A model generated the notes under the pieces. It made no database searches and was not told the origin of the DNA. It saw nothing but the letters and a program-made list of their open reading frames with translations. Positions 46,158 through 54,760 of a stretch of DNA of 64,000 bases are shown piece by piece. Positions within the stretch are counted from its first letter, which is position 1; every line of letters starts with the position of its first letter. This DNA is from Psychrobacillus antarcticus (lineage in GTDB: Bacteria; Bacillota; Bacilli; Bacillales_A; Planococcaceae), in the NCBI RefSeq assembly GCF_029533155.1, contig NZ_JAIZDB010000008.1, forward strand, positions 52,214 to 116,213. Reading direction: 5' to 3'. Made by a program: the position numbers and the translations under genes.

Positions 46158-46478
46158 TTATTTACCTATTTTTTCTAAATATCTTTTCTGTGCAGACTTT
46201 AAAGCAACAATAACCGCTCCGCTTGAAGGGGCCAAATAATGCTCTTCAATACGGTCGATTAAAATATGGATATCCGATGTAAAGTCAAAGTCTAATAACA
46301 TGCGTTGAAAGAAATTTTGTGCTAACTCTGTTATGAATGTAAATTCGGCACTTACTATTTTATGTGTTAGTTTATCGATTTCAAGTACAATACCTGCGTG
46401 CTTATAGGTTTCGTACATAGCTGTACCTTGTGGTGCTTTTGCATATGCAGTCACTAATACGGTATTTAATTGTTGCAT
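46158..46478 (-). CDS. DUF3870 domain protein
   Basis: A 106-aa protein matching the DUF3870 pattern: VLVTAYAKAPQGTAMYETYK, AGIVLEIDKLTHKIVSAEFT and a C-terminal SSGAVIVALKSAQKRYLEKI. Function unknown. The ATG at 46478, 8 bases after TGGAGG, is preferred over the first in-frame ATG (46493). It is the only minus-strand gene in the cluster and is divergent from the transporter, so it may be regulatory or accessory to the pathway (inference). Confidence 0.75.
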   Translation of the reverse strand: MQQLNTVLVTAYAKAPQGTAMYETYKHAGIVLEIDKLTHKIVSAEFTFITELAQNFFQRMLLDFDFTSDIHILIDRIEEHYLAPSSGAVIVALKSAQKRYLEKIGK

Positions 46479-46630
46479 AAATAGGACCTCCATTTATTTA
46501 AACTAGATACATTTTAGCATAGTTATTCTGAAGATTAGGCATTGTCATGCAAATAAGATTTAATATTTCAAATTACAAAAATTATATGGGAGTAATTGAT
46601 GCAAGTATAACAATTTTAGGGGGATATTAT

Positions 46631-47965
46631 ATGGAAAGATTAACGAATTTCTTTACATCTGTTATGAGAAAGTATTTACCAGATCCATTCGTATTTGCGA
46701 TTGGTTTAACGATTTTAACATTTATTTTAGCGCTATTAATCGAGGATATATCATTCCTCAATTTAACAAGTTCATGGGGTGACGGTTTTTGGAACCTTTT
46801 AGCGTTCACTACACAAATGGCTGTCATTTTAGCTATGGGTTATGTACTAGCAACAGCACCAATTACAGATCGCTTCTTGAATAAGATTGCGACTTACGTG
46901 CATACACCTAAGGCAGCAATTATTGTCGCTACATTAGTAGGTGGATTCGGTAGTTACTTGAACTGGGGATTCGGATTAGTTATCGGTGGAATAATCGCTA
47001 AAAAATTAGCTTTAAAAGTGAAAGGTGTTCATTACCCTTTAATTATCGCTGCTGCCTATTCTGGTTTCACATTTTATGGATTAGGTCTTTCTGCTTCTAT
47101 ACCAATTTTAATCTCAACACCTGGTCATTTTTTAGAGGAAAGTATGGGACTTATCGCTTTATCTGAAACTATTTTTAGTTTACCAATGATTATCACAGCT
47201 ATTTTCTTGTTCATCACATTACCACTTTTCAATGCAATGCTTCATCCAAAAGACCCGAAAAATGTGAGAGAAATTGATCCTACTTTACACTCAGATACGA
47301 AAAAATTAAAAATAAATGTGTTGGATGATGAAAACACATTTGCTAACAAATTAAATAATAGCCGTCTGCTTTCTTATTCAATTGGGATTTTAGGTTTTAT
47401 TTACGTAGTAATTCATTTTACTAGTGGGAAGTCATTAGACTTAAATATCCTTAACTTTATGATTTTATTCCTGGGGATTATTTTACTTGGTACTCCTGCA
47501 AAATATACAGAGCATTTATCAGATGGTATCAAAACTGTATCCGGGATTATTCTTCAATTCCCATTCTATGCTGGTATTATGGCAATCATGGCTGCTTCTG
47601 GCTTAGTAGATACAATTTCACAAGTATTCGTTGATATCTCCACTCAGCATTCATTGCCGTTTTGGGGCTTGATTAGTTCTTTCTTTATTAACTTCTTTGC
47701 ACCATCTGCAGGCGGTCACTGGGCAGTTCAAGGTCCTTTCATGATTGATGCCGCTAAAGAATTGGGAACTTCACTTGGAGAGACTTCAATGTCCGTTATG
47801 CTTGGGAATGCTTGGAATGATTTAGTACAACCATTCTGGATTTTACCAGCATTAGCACTATCTCGTTTAAAACTAAAAGACATCATGGGCTTCCTAGTAA
47901 TGATTATGTTCTACGTTGGAATTGTTTATATCGTTGCTACACTAGCTTGGGCTTACCTATTATAA
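46631..47965 (+). CDS. Short-chain fatty acid transporter (AtoE family)
   Basis: A 444-aa permease with about 12 helices. AtoE-family motifs include FTSVMRKYLPDPFVFAIGLT, WGDGFWNLLAFTTQMAVILA, GSYLNWGFGLVIGG and FAPSAGGHWAVQGPFMIDAA. Imports acetoacetate, butyrate or similar short acids, fitting the CoA-transferase and thiolase. The ATG at 46631 follows TTAGGGGGAT; the 28 extra residues of the longer frame are not credible. Confidence 0.92.
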   Translation: MERLTNFFTSVMRKYLPDPFVFAIGLTILTFILALLIEDISFLNLTSSWGDGFWNLLAFTTQMAVILAMGYVLATAPITDRFLNKIATYVHTPKAAIIVATLVGGFGSYLNWGFGLVIGGIIAKKLALKVKGVHYPLIIAAAYSGFTFYGLGLSASIPILISTPGHFLEESMGLIALSETIFSLPMIITAIFLFITLPLFNAMLHPKDPKNVREIDPTLHSDTKKLKINVLDDENTFANKLNNSRLLSYSIGILGFIYVVIHFTSGKSLDLNILNFMILFLGIILLGTPAKYTEHLSDGIKTVSGIILQFPFYAGIMAIMAASGLVDTISQVFVDISTQHSLPFWGLISSFFINFFAPSAGGHWAVQGPFMIDAAKELGTSLGETSMSVMLGNAWNDLVQPFWILPALALSRLKLKDIMGFLVMIMFYVGIVYIVATLAWAYLL

Positions 47966-47971
47966 AAATAA

Positions 47972-48008
47972 AAAAGGGTCATTGTTTTCATCACAATGGC
48001 TCTTTCAA
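47972..48008 (+). terminator. Terminator after the AtoE-family gene
   Basis: AAAGGGTCATTGT-tttcatc-ACAATGGCTCTTTC stem with wobble pairs just past the stop; partial read-through would feed the next genes. Confidence 0.6.
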
Positions 48009-48026
48009 TTATATGGAGGTTTCATC

Positions 48027-48629
48027 ATGCACACTTTGCTAAACGATTCTCATCTTTCTAAAAAAGAAAAGTCTTTACTATTAGTTGGTTTATTTGCTGC
48101 TCGTCGCGAAGAACAGGCTATGCTTCACTTCACAGAAGTGGCCGTTGAGGCAGGCAATACAGTACAGGAAATTGCTGAACTAATTTCCGCTGCCATTATT
48201 TCTCGAGGAATCCCAGCCTGGTTATCGGGGATTGAGGCTATTACGATGGCTATTGAACTAACAGGTAAAGCTGAATCTACAATAGAACTACAGAGTGTTT
48301 CTTCTTTCTCCAATCAACAAGAATGCATAAGCTACTATCAATCAGAATTTGAACAGCTTCCAAAGTGGATTGCGTATTTAGTAGATTTTGCACCTGATAC
48401 ACTATTAAAGTATAGCAATTTACGCACGACTTCCCTTCGTGACGGGGGAGTGTCACGTTACTTAAAGGAACTACTTTTATACGCAATTAACCTTTGCGAT
48501 CAATACCCAAAAGGCATAGATATTCACAAAACGAATGCGATTCAAATGGGTGCTACTGATGATGTGCTGAAAGATATTCGGACTATTTGTATTTATGCAG
48601 TTGGTATTCAAGCTGTTCTGAAGTATTAA
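48027..48629 (+). CDS. Double-domain carboxymuconolactone decarboxylase-like protein (B-A order)
   Basis: A 200-aa CMD-fold protein. Its first half (LSKKEKSLLLVGLFAARREE, ISAAIISRGIPAWLSGIEAI) resembles the second half of the 42848 protein. Its second half (LPKWIAYLVDFAPDTLLKYS, SRYLKELLLYAINLCDQYPK, MGATDDVLKDI) resembles that protein's first half, so domain order is reversed. No CxxC. The ATG at 48027 follows TGGAGG; the longer frame starts inside the terminator. Confidence 0.75.
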   Translation: MHTLLNDSHLSKKEKSLLLVGLFAARREEQAMLHFTEVAVEAGNTVQEIAELISAAIISRGIPAWLSGIEAITMAIELTGKAESTIELQSVSSFSNQQECISYYQSEFEQLPKWIAYLVDFAPDTLLKYSNLRTTSLRDGGVSRYLKELLLYAINLCDQYPKGIDIHKTNAIQMGATDDVLKDIRTICIYAVGIQAVLKY

Positions 48630-48642
48630 GGAGATGAATCAT

Positions 48643-49530
48643 TTGAAGCATGTATGCATAATTGGTGGTGGATTTATGGGGACTGCCCTTACTAAGTATT
48701 TTTTGGATGCACAAATAAAGGTATCACTTTACGAAGGTTTTACTGCACGTCGCCAGGAATTAATGGTAGATAAAGCTTTTCAAGAAGTACTCTTTTTAGA
48801 ATCTATTGAGGATTGTAAAGAAGTAGATTTTGTCATCGAGGCAATTACGGAAAATTTAGAAGCAAAGCAACATTTATTCGAAAGCATAGAAGATTTTTTC
48901 CCTACTTCTACTACCTTTTGTACAAACACATCGAGTTATTTAATCAGTTCAATAGCAGAAAACGTAAAACATAAGGAAAGAGTCATTGGTACACATTTCT
49001 TTTCACCAGCACATATTACTCCTTTAGTAGAAGTTATTCCAAGTGCTTTTACAGATGAACATCATATCCAAAAAACGATGGCCTTTCTACAGTCCATTCA
49101 TAAAAAGCCAGTACTGCTTAAAAAAGAAATTCAAGGATTTGTGGCAAATAGACTTCAAAGTGCGCTATCACGCGAAGCAATGTCTCTTGTCCAAAAAGGC
49201 ATTGTCTCACCTGAAGAACTGGATTTCATAGCTAAATGGAGTTTAGGTATTCGACTAGCCAATACTGGTCCTCTTGAACAGCGAGATATTAATGGGCTCG
49301 ATACGCATATGGCTATTGTGAAATACGTTTATCCTACTCTAGAAAATGGTATCGAACCATTATCGATTCATGAACAGCTAATAGAAGACAAACGATTCGG
49401 CATGAAGACAAATGAAGGTTTTTATGATTGGTCCACAACGGACAAAAAACAATATCTAGCCCAGAAAGATGACTTTTTACTAAATATTATTAGAGCTGTT
49501 TCAGCTCAAGATGAAGAGGTGAATGAATAA
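48643..49530 (+). CDS. 3-hydroxyacyl-CoA dehydrogenase family protein
   Basis: A 295-aa NAD-dependent dehydrogenase: Rossmann loop CIIGGGFMGTALTKYFLDAQ, FVIEAITENLEAKQHLF, TNTSSYLISSIAENVKHKER, the catalytic His in GTHFFSPAHITPLVEVIPS, and GFVANRLQSALSREA. The C-terminal 3HCDH domain has LEQRDINGLDTHMAIVKYVY. A TTG at 48643, 8 bases after AAGGAG, is chosen, since the ATG at 48634 abuts the ribosome site. It likely oxidises a 3-hydroxyacyl-CoA to the thiolase substrate. Confidence 0.88.
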   Translation: MKHVCIIGGGFMGTALTKYFLDAQIKVSLYEGFTARRQELMVDKAFQEVLFLESIEDCKEVDFVIEAITENLEAKQHLFESIEDFFPTSTTFCTNTSSYLISSIAENVKHKERVIGTHFFSPAHITPLVEVIPSAFTDEHHIQKTMAFLQSIHKKPVLLKKEIQGFVANRLQSALSREAMSLVQKGIVSPEELDFIAKWSLGIRLANTGPLEQRDINGLDTHMAIVKYVYPTLENGIEPLSIHEQLIEDKRFGMKTNEGFYDWSTTDKKQYLAQKDDFLLNIIRAVSAQDEEVNE

Positions 49531-50574
49531 ATGCATAACAAAGTACTTGTAAAAAATTCATCAGCTCAAAAGGATATAAAATTTGAGTCTTACGAAATAC
49601 CAGAACTAAAACCCCATCAAAGCTTATTAAAAGTGAATGCTGTTGGAATATGTGGCAGTGATTTACATATGTATGATGGGCATGGAGGTTATGACTGGGT
49701 AACCTACCCTCTTGTATTAGGGCATGAGGTTACTGGTAAAGTCGTTGCGGTCGGTGAAGGGGAAATCCCACCACAACGCATGGTCATTAATCCTTATAAA
49801 AGCTGTGGCGTATGTGAGTTCTGCCTTACAGGTGATAGTAACCGCTGTGATTTCGATGATTATAAATATATAAAAACACCGACAGAAGCTTTACGTTATG
49901 GCTTTCGCGAACCAGGTGGAATGGCAGAATACATGGTTGTGGACAATAAAAATCTAATCCCAATTCAGGATGAGGTAACAGATGAGGTTGCTGCAATTTC
50001 GGAGGCTTTAGCCGTCAGTTATACCGCTGTGGTGAAAATAGAAAACTTTGCACAAAAGTCTATCCTAGTAGTTGGTCCAGGACCGATTGGCTTAGGCGTA
50101 GCAGCTATCTTAGTCGGATCAGGTAATCCACAAGTGGTAATGTTAGGTACTGCTATTGATAAAGATCGTCTTCAGCTTGCTAAAGACATTGGAGTTTCCA
50201 AGATTTTTCAAAATGCAGAGGATATTCCACATGAACAATTCAAAGGTTTTGATGCTATTATTGACTGTTCTGGTCATCCAACTATTCCAAATACAGCACT
50301 ACGCCTTTTAAAACGAGGTGGTGAACTTATCTTAGTTGGCATTAATCCCGCTAATTTTTCTATTCCAATGGATCAAATCGTTCGTGGAGAAATCAGTATA
50401 AAAGGAAGCTACGGCATTACCCAATCAAATTATGAAGCTGTTTTATCGCTTGCAGCAGATCCTCGCTTTCCTTTCCAAAAACTAATTGCGCAAACCGTGC
50501 CATTTAATGATTGCCTCGAAGGATTTGAAAGCGCATTAAACAAAGCATCAGGTAAAATTGTTATTAAAATGTAA
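49531..50574 (+). CDS. Zinc-dependent medium-chain alcohol dehydrogenase
   Basis: A 347-aa MDR dehydrogenase: the catalytic zinc site in VGICGSDLHMYDGHGG and VLGHEVTGKVVAV (Cys, His, Glu), the structural zinc Cys cluster CGVCEFCLTGDSNRC, and the NAD loop VVGPGPIGLGVAAIL. Threonine/sorbitol/butanediol dehydrogenase relatives act on secondary alcohols, so oxidation of a hydroxyl group in the cluster's substrate is plausible. Directly abuts the previous gene. Confidence 0.9.
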   Translation: MHNKVLVKNSSAQKDIKFESYEIPELKPHQSLLKVNAVGICGSDLHMYDGHGGYDWVTYPLVLGHEVTGKVVAVGEGEIPPQRMVINPYKSCGVCEFCLTGDSNRCDFDDYKYIKTPTEALRYGFREPGGMAEYMVVDNKNLIPIQDEVTDEVAAISEALAVSYTAVVKIENFAQKSILVVGPGPIGLGVAAILVGSGNPQVVMLGTAIDKDRLQLAKDIGVSKIFQNAEDIPHEQFKGFDAIIDCSGHPTIPNTALRLLKRGGELILVGINPANFSIPMDQIVRGEISIKGSYGITQSNYEAVLSLAADPRFPFQKLIAQTVPFNDCLEGFESALNKASGKIVIKM

Positions 50575-50586
50575 GGAGGAACTTTT

Positions 50587-51267
50587 ATGAAACTAATTGA
50601 TTTATCTTTAGAAATTTACGATGGACTTCGCTCTTATACGTCACATCCACCTATTGCTATTGCAGAGGAATCTACTTTTGAGAACTCGGGGCATCGTTAT
50701 GTGGCTCCCTGTGAAGGTTTTGAATCTCGCATGCTAAAAATGTCCGACCATAGTGGTACGCATATTGATGCACCTTTACACTTTATGCGTGATGGTCAAT
50801 CTACAGCTGAAATGGATCTCACAAAAGCGTACGGAGAAGCTGTACTATTAGATGTGTCCGATTTTAAAGATCCTTTTCAGGCGGTAACACGTGAAATGTT
50901 GGAAGAAGCTGAAAAACGCCAAGGTATTACTGTTCAACCTGATGACATTGTTCTTACTCGTACACGAAAGCTTCCGTGGGGTGAAGGGGCATTTTATGAG
51001 GAACATGCCTTTGCACCTTGTGCTGGTGACTGGCTCGTAGAAAAACAAGTAAAATGTATAGGATTAGATTTGGCGAATATCGACATTCACGACAATATGA
51101 TGCGCGAAGTACATTTAAAGCTATTAAGTGTTCCTATTTATATAGTAGAAAACTTAGTGAATCTACATCAGCTTCCTTTAAATGAACGCTTCACTTTCAT
51201 GGCATTGCCACTCAATCTAAAAAATGCAACTGCTTCACCTGTTCGTGCTGTGGCGTTTATCAAATAA
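50587..51267 (+). CDS. Cyclase-family hydrolase (kynurenine formamidase-like)
   Basis: A 226-aa metal-dependent hydrolase: IDLSLEIYDGLRSYTSHPPI, the metal-binding signature SDHSGTHIDAPLHF, and the later LDLANIDIHDNM. The family includes kynurenine formamidases, isatin hydrolases and polyketide cyclases that open or form rings. A TAAGGAGG site precedes it. With the ADH, it suggests a cyclic substrate enters this pathway. Confidence 0.88.
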   Translation: MKLIDLSLEIYDGLRSYTSHPPIAIAEESTFENSGHRYVAPCEGFESRMLKMSDHSGTHIDAPLHFMRDGQSTAEMDLTKAYGEAVLLDVSDFKDPFQAVTREMLEEAEKRQGITVQPDDIVLTRTRKLPWGEGAFYEEHAFAPCAGDWLVEKQVKCIGLDLANIDIHDNMMREVHLKLLSVPIYIVENLVNLHQLPLNERFTFMALPLNLKNATASPVRAVAFIK

Positions 51268-51276
51268 CATCACTTT

Positions 51277-51310
51277 TAGAGTACTCTTACTTTATAGAAA
51301 GAGTACTCTA
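51277..51310. terminator. Bidirectional terminator at the end of the catabolic cluster
   Basis: TAGAGTACTCTT / AAGAGTACTCTA, 12-bp stem between convergent genes, with T-runs on both sides. Confidence 0.75.
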
Positions 51311-51322
51311 ATTACGTTATTA

Positions 51323-51997
51323 TTATCCAAATATTTTCTCAAATCTAGTTAAAGATTCATTACTACATACTTTCGAAAAGTGAGCTAAAAGATATTTCTT
51401 TGCATCTTCTCTTTTCATGTCAATAACTGCTATTTTATTTCTGCTTGTCCAAGAATCATAAGTTTCAAAGGATGTACTACTCCAACCATTCTTTTCACCA
51501 TCTACATTCCTTCTTTCATGTATGCCCGAGATGACAATATCCATCGTTCCCTGTAAATCGAGTAATGCATTTTCAAACTCTTTCTTTTTCTCCTTTTCCT
51601 TTAGCCCTGCCTTTACCCTTAACGCTCTCGTATCGATCCCTGCTTCTTGATTGATAATCTTATATAAGCTTAATGCTTCCTTTGATATATTTCCGTTAAA
51701 ATAGCGTTCTTCAACTGATTCATTATGTCCCAAGACTAATTTTATATATGGCAGAAGCTGACGAGATACTAATATTGATTTTTTCTTGATAAATTTCCCG
51801 TATCCTGCAACCCCGTCAGAAGAAAACTTAGTCCTCCAGATCCAAGGGTCAAATTCTGTATCAGAATGCCAATTTTCTTGTATAGTTATGCTATTCAGAG
51901 AAGGATACCCAGGGATTAAGGAAGCCAGAGGAAGTAATCCGAGTTCCTCGATTACTTTTATTGCATCTTCATATGTTTTAGCTTTATAATCTATCAA
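51323..51997 (-). CDS. AlkZ-related protein of unknown function
   Basis: A 224-aa cytoplasmic protein. YEDAIKVIEELGLLPLASLI, FDPWIWRTKFSSDGVAGYGK, FIKKKSILVSRQLLPYIKLV and KNGWSSTSFETYDSW match my memory of a Bacillales family labelled AlkZ-related, after the AlkZ DNA glycosylases that repair alkylation or crosslinks. No catalytic motif is confirmed here. Standalone, convergent with the cyclase gene. Confidence 0.6.
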   Translation of the reverse strand: MIDYKAKTYEDAIKVIEELGLLPLASLIPGYPSLNSITIQENWHSDTEFDPWIWRTKFSSDGVAGYGKFIKKKSILVSRQLLPYIKLVLGHNESVEERYFNGNISKEALSLYKIINQEAGIDTRALRVKAGLKEKEKKKEFENALLDLQGTMDIVISGIHERRNVDGEKNGWSSTSFETYDSWTSRNKIAVIDMKREDAKKYLLAHFSKVCSNESLTRFEKIFG

Positions 51998-52018
51998 CTT
52001 CTACAACTCCTTTATATA

Positions 52019-52102
52019 TGGTCCCTGTGCAGCAAACAAACAGGAAAGTTTGAACATTCACGATTGTTTTAACTAACATGAATGTTTCTTACACAGGGTC
52101 CA
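52019..52102. terminator. Nested hairpin between the AlkZ-related and DUF421 genes
   Basis: GGTCCCTGTG (52020) pairs with CACAGGGTCC (about 52093) with one mismatch, and inside it GAACATTC pairs with GAATGTTTC. It probably terminates the DUF421 transcript. Confidence 0.45.
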
Positions 52103-52109
52103 ATTCATT

Positions 52110-52814
52110 TCACTTATACAAAAAAACCTTCAAATTGTCTTTTTGATCAATAGTAGCGAGGAGAACATTTTTTATTTCGGTCTGGAATTGAATTTTTAAG
52201 TTTGAAACTAACCATTCTTCGTCCTTATTGATTTGCTTTAACTCCTTTAATTCAAGTTTTCCATCCTTGATGATTAACTTTGGCAAGTCAAAAGGCTCTG
52301 CTATTAGCTGGTAGTATGCAGGTGTAAGTGGATTATACTTGGGATCTAAAAATACGGAAATTTTTCCGTCTGCCTCCCAGATAGCTAATGCCACTTTCTT
52401 CACATCTTCTACTTTTTCCTCCCGTAACTCTTCTAATAATACATCAATGGATATTCGTGCCTTTTTTAATCCTGCATAAATGATTTCTCCATCCTTTACA
52501 AGATTGATGGGTGGAGCGGTAATCAGCCTTCTAAACCAAGGCCATTTTAGCATTAGGAAAATACCACTAAGATATAAGGAAACCAATACTACTGTTGTAA
52601 TAATAGATCCTTTAAGCCCCAACCTCTCATCTGATAACGGTTGTGCAATAAGATTTCCAATGACTAAAGCTATAACAAAATCTAATAGTCTTAGTTGGGA
52701 GATGGCACGCTGACCCATTGCTTTAGCAACAACCACTAAAAAGATAAACGCAACAACAGCGCGAAGAATCCACTCAATCGTAGTAAGTGTTTCCTGACTT
52801 TGAAAAAAATCCAT
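52110..52814 (-). CDS. DUF421 membrane protein (YetF family)
   Basis: A 234-aa protein with three N-terminal helices (ILRAVVAFIFLVVVAKAMGQ, LLDFVIALVIGNLIAQPLS, IITTVVLVSLYLSGIFLMLK) and the cytoplasmic DUF421 domain (PPINLVKDGEIIYAGLKKAR, ISIDVLLEELREEKVEDVKK). YetF-type proteins in Bacillus relate to spore or membrane physiology but lack a defined biochemical role. ATG at 52814 after AAAAGGATG. Confidence 0.85.
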   Translation of the reverse strand: MDFFQSQETLTTIEWILRAVVAFIFLVVVAKAMGQRAISQLRLLDFVIALVIGNLIAQPLSDERLGLKGSIITTVVLVSLYLSGIFLMLKWPWFRRLITAPPINLVKDGEIIYAGLKKARISIDVLLEELREEKVEDVKKVALAIWEADGKISVFLDPKYNPLTPAYYQLIAEPFDLPKLIIKDGKLELKELKQINKDEEWLVSNLKIQFQTEIKNVLLATIDQKDNLKVFLYK

Positions 52815-52987
52815 AGGACACATCCTTTTCTCACAAAAGCTAACTACAACTTAGTTTGTGCGGATGTCATTTTATTAGTCATAGTATGGGGATAAAAATA
52901 ACGAACCATTTAAATTAATGAACATAAATCTCCACTCTTATTTATAGTATTATAGTATTAAATGTGTTTGGATAAAAGGAGAGCAAA

Positions 52988-53572
52988 ATGAAAAGTATAT
53001 TGTATAAGTATATGTCTAAATTCACTTCTCTTACCGAAGAACAACAAAAGACCATCGCAAATGAAATAAAGATCGATGAATTTAAAAAGGGAACAATCCT
53101 TCTTAGACAAGGAGATGTTCCCACCAAATGTTATTTTGTGTTAAAGGGATGCATAAGGCAATACTCTGTAAATGAAGAAGGAAAAGAAGTAACGTCCAAT
53201 TTTTACACAGAAGAACAAGCAATTGCAGTTTTCAATAATCATAAACTAGATAAATCATCCGAATACACTTTTACGTGTCTGGAGGACTCTGTATTGGTTA
53301 AAGGCGAATTAGATACGGAACAGGACATGTATACCAAATATACTCAATTGGAAATTATGACGCGAAAGATGATCGAGGAAAACTTTGGTAAGGTTCAAGA
53401 GGAATTTGCTACATTTATCGCCTCGACCCCTGAAGAGCGTTTTAAGACGCTATTACTAAAACGACCTCAACTAATTGGTCGTGTACCCCAACATCAATTG
53501 GCAAGCTATCTCGGAATTACTCCAGAGTCACTAAGTAGAATTAAAAAACGTGTAGAAATAGATCACAGCTAA
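52988..53572 (+). CDS. Crp/Fnr-family transcriptional regulator
   Basis: A 194-aa regulator with an N-terminal cyclic-nucleotide-binding beta-roll (ILLRQGDVPTKCYFVLKGCI, EEGKEVTSNFYTEEQ) and a compact C-terminal HTH (RVPQHQLASYLGITPESLSR). It lacks the conserved residues of cAMP binding in Crp and resembles the small YeiL-like or Bacteroidetes-type regulators. An AAAGGAG site lies before the ATG. The target is unknown; the convergent DUF4386 gene is a neighbour only. Confidence 0.85.
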   Translation: MKSILYKYMSKFTSLTEEQQKTIANEIKIDEFKKGTILLRQGDVPTKCYFVLKGCIRQYSVNEEGKEVTSNFYTEEQAIAVFNNHKLDKSSEYTFTCLEDSVLVKGELDTEQDMYTKYTQLEIMTRKMIEENFGKVQEEFATFIASTPEERFKTLLLKRPQLIGRVPQHQLASYLGITPESLSRIKKRVEIDHS

Positions 53573-53579
53573 GCGGAAG

Positions 53580-54308
53580 TCACGACTTAATTGTGACTTT
53601 TCCTCCTTTGAATAGTAGCCATAATCCAAAGCCTAATTCTCCTGCAATCATTGGTATATTAAAAATTAGCTCCATTGTTGCAATAATATTTTGTTCAATG
53701 AGTAATGTTTTGCCAAGGTGAATTACCATATAGCCTATTGCCGCAATTACCAACAGGCTAGAAATAATTTTAGGGATACTACTTGATTGGAAGGCAATCC
53801 ATCCCACAACTAGTAGATGTAAACCAAAAACAATTAATCCAACAGACCAAATCACTTCAAATGCTTCCAAGTACAAAGTAATATCTGCTTGAAGCTGATT
53901 TGCTAATGATGCATCATTTGAGAGCAGTAACACAAAGACTAAATTAAGAATGGCGATTCCTAATATTGCTGCATAAGTAAGACGCAACCAGGAAGCTAGC
54001 AGTGCTAATTCCTGATTAACCGGCTTTAGGAAGATATAAAAAGACCAAGCGACAATTACATCCAGGATTAAAATAACGACCCAACCTACTATTTCAGCTT
54101 TGAACAGCAAAATGGATGATGCGATATTCTGATAAGTTGTGCTTATATCACCAGGTACGACAAGACTACTGTGGGCATAACCATAAGAAAATCCTGCAAC
54201 AATAGCCATAATGATCAGTGATATACCCGAAATAATAGCAGCCTTTCTCAAACTTATTACGTTCTTTTGTGAGCTAATAATAAAATAACCCCCTACTATT
54301 GTTTTCAC
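53580..54308 (-). CDS. DUF4386 family membrane protein
   Basis: A ~242-aa integral membrane protein with six or seven helices (IISGISLIIMAIVAGFSYGY, VGWVVILILDVIVAWSFYIF, ELGFGLWLLFKG) and the ALLASWLRLTYAAILGIAIL stretch typical of DUF4386. Function unknown. The start is uncertain: the frame opens at a GTG (54308) without a ribosome site, while AGGGGG lies a few codons inside. Confidence 0.7.
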   Translation of the reverse strand: MKTIVGGYFIISSQKNVISLRKAAIISGISLIIMAIVAGFSYGYAHSSLVVPGDISTTYQNIASSILLFKAEIVGWVVILILDVIVAWSFYIFLKPVNQELALLASWLRLTYAAILGIAILNLVFVLLLSNDASLANQLQADITLYLEAFEVIWSVGLIVFGLHLLVVGWIAFQSSSIPKIISSLLVIAAIGYMVIHLGKTLLIEQNIIATMELIFNIPMIAGELGFGLWLLFKGGKVTIKS

Positions 54309-54382
54309 TTTATTGTAATAGAGGGGTTAAGATGTTTCATTGACTTAAATCAAGACCGTCCCTGTTTTGAATCTTGTTTTTT

Positions 54383-54736
54383 GGCGAATCGTAAATTAAG
54401 CGCTTCGAATCGCAAGGTCTACCTCGAGAATCGCAATATACTTCAGGGAAATCGCAAGGCCAGGTCCGCGAATCGCAAGTCGAAACGTGATTTGGGGCGA
54501 ATCGCAAATTAGGTGCTTCGAATCGCAAGGTCTACCTCGAGAATCGCAATATACTTTCGGTTAATCGCAAGGTCAGGTCCGAAAATCGCAAGTTGAAACG
54601 TGGTTTGGGGCGAATCGCAAATTAAACGCTTCAAATCGCAAGGTCTACCTCGAGAATCGCAATATACTTCCGGTTAATCGCAAGGTCAGGTCCGCAAATC
54701 GCAAGTTGAAACGTGGTTTGGGGCGAATCGCAAGGT
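54383..54736 (+). repeat. Phased ATCGCAA tandem array
   Basis: Three 113-bp units plus a partial fourth. Each unit carries five ATCGCAA heptamers (the first is ATCGTAA) spaced exactly 21, 21, 21, 21 and then 29 bp: 54388, 54409, 54430, 54451, 54472; 54501, 54522, 54543, 54564, 54585; 54614, 54635, 54656, 54677, 54698; 54727. The 14-bp intervals are also conserved between units (for example GGTCTACCTCGAG and GGTCAGGTCCG). It lies between convergent-side ends of the DUF4386 and PHP genes. No protein or CRISPR interpretation fits. Confidence 0.92.
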
Positions 54737-54760
54737 GAATCTAATGTTTCTTACACATGG

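Noticed and set aside
54337..54528. 63-aa minus-strand frame with a 7-residue period (CDSRTWP, CDFPEVY, CDSRGRP)
   Set aside because: The period is just the 21-bp DNA repeat read in frame; there is no ribosome site and the frame does not cover the whole array.
54383..54736. CRISPR array
   Set aside because: The conserved heptamer is far too short, the intervals are conserved between units rather than unique, and no cas genes are present.
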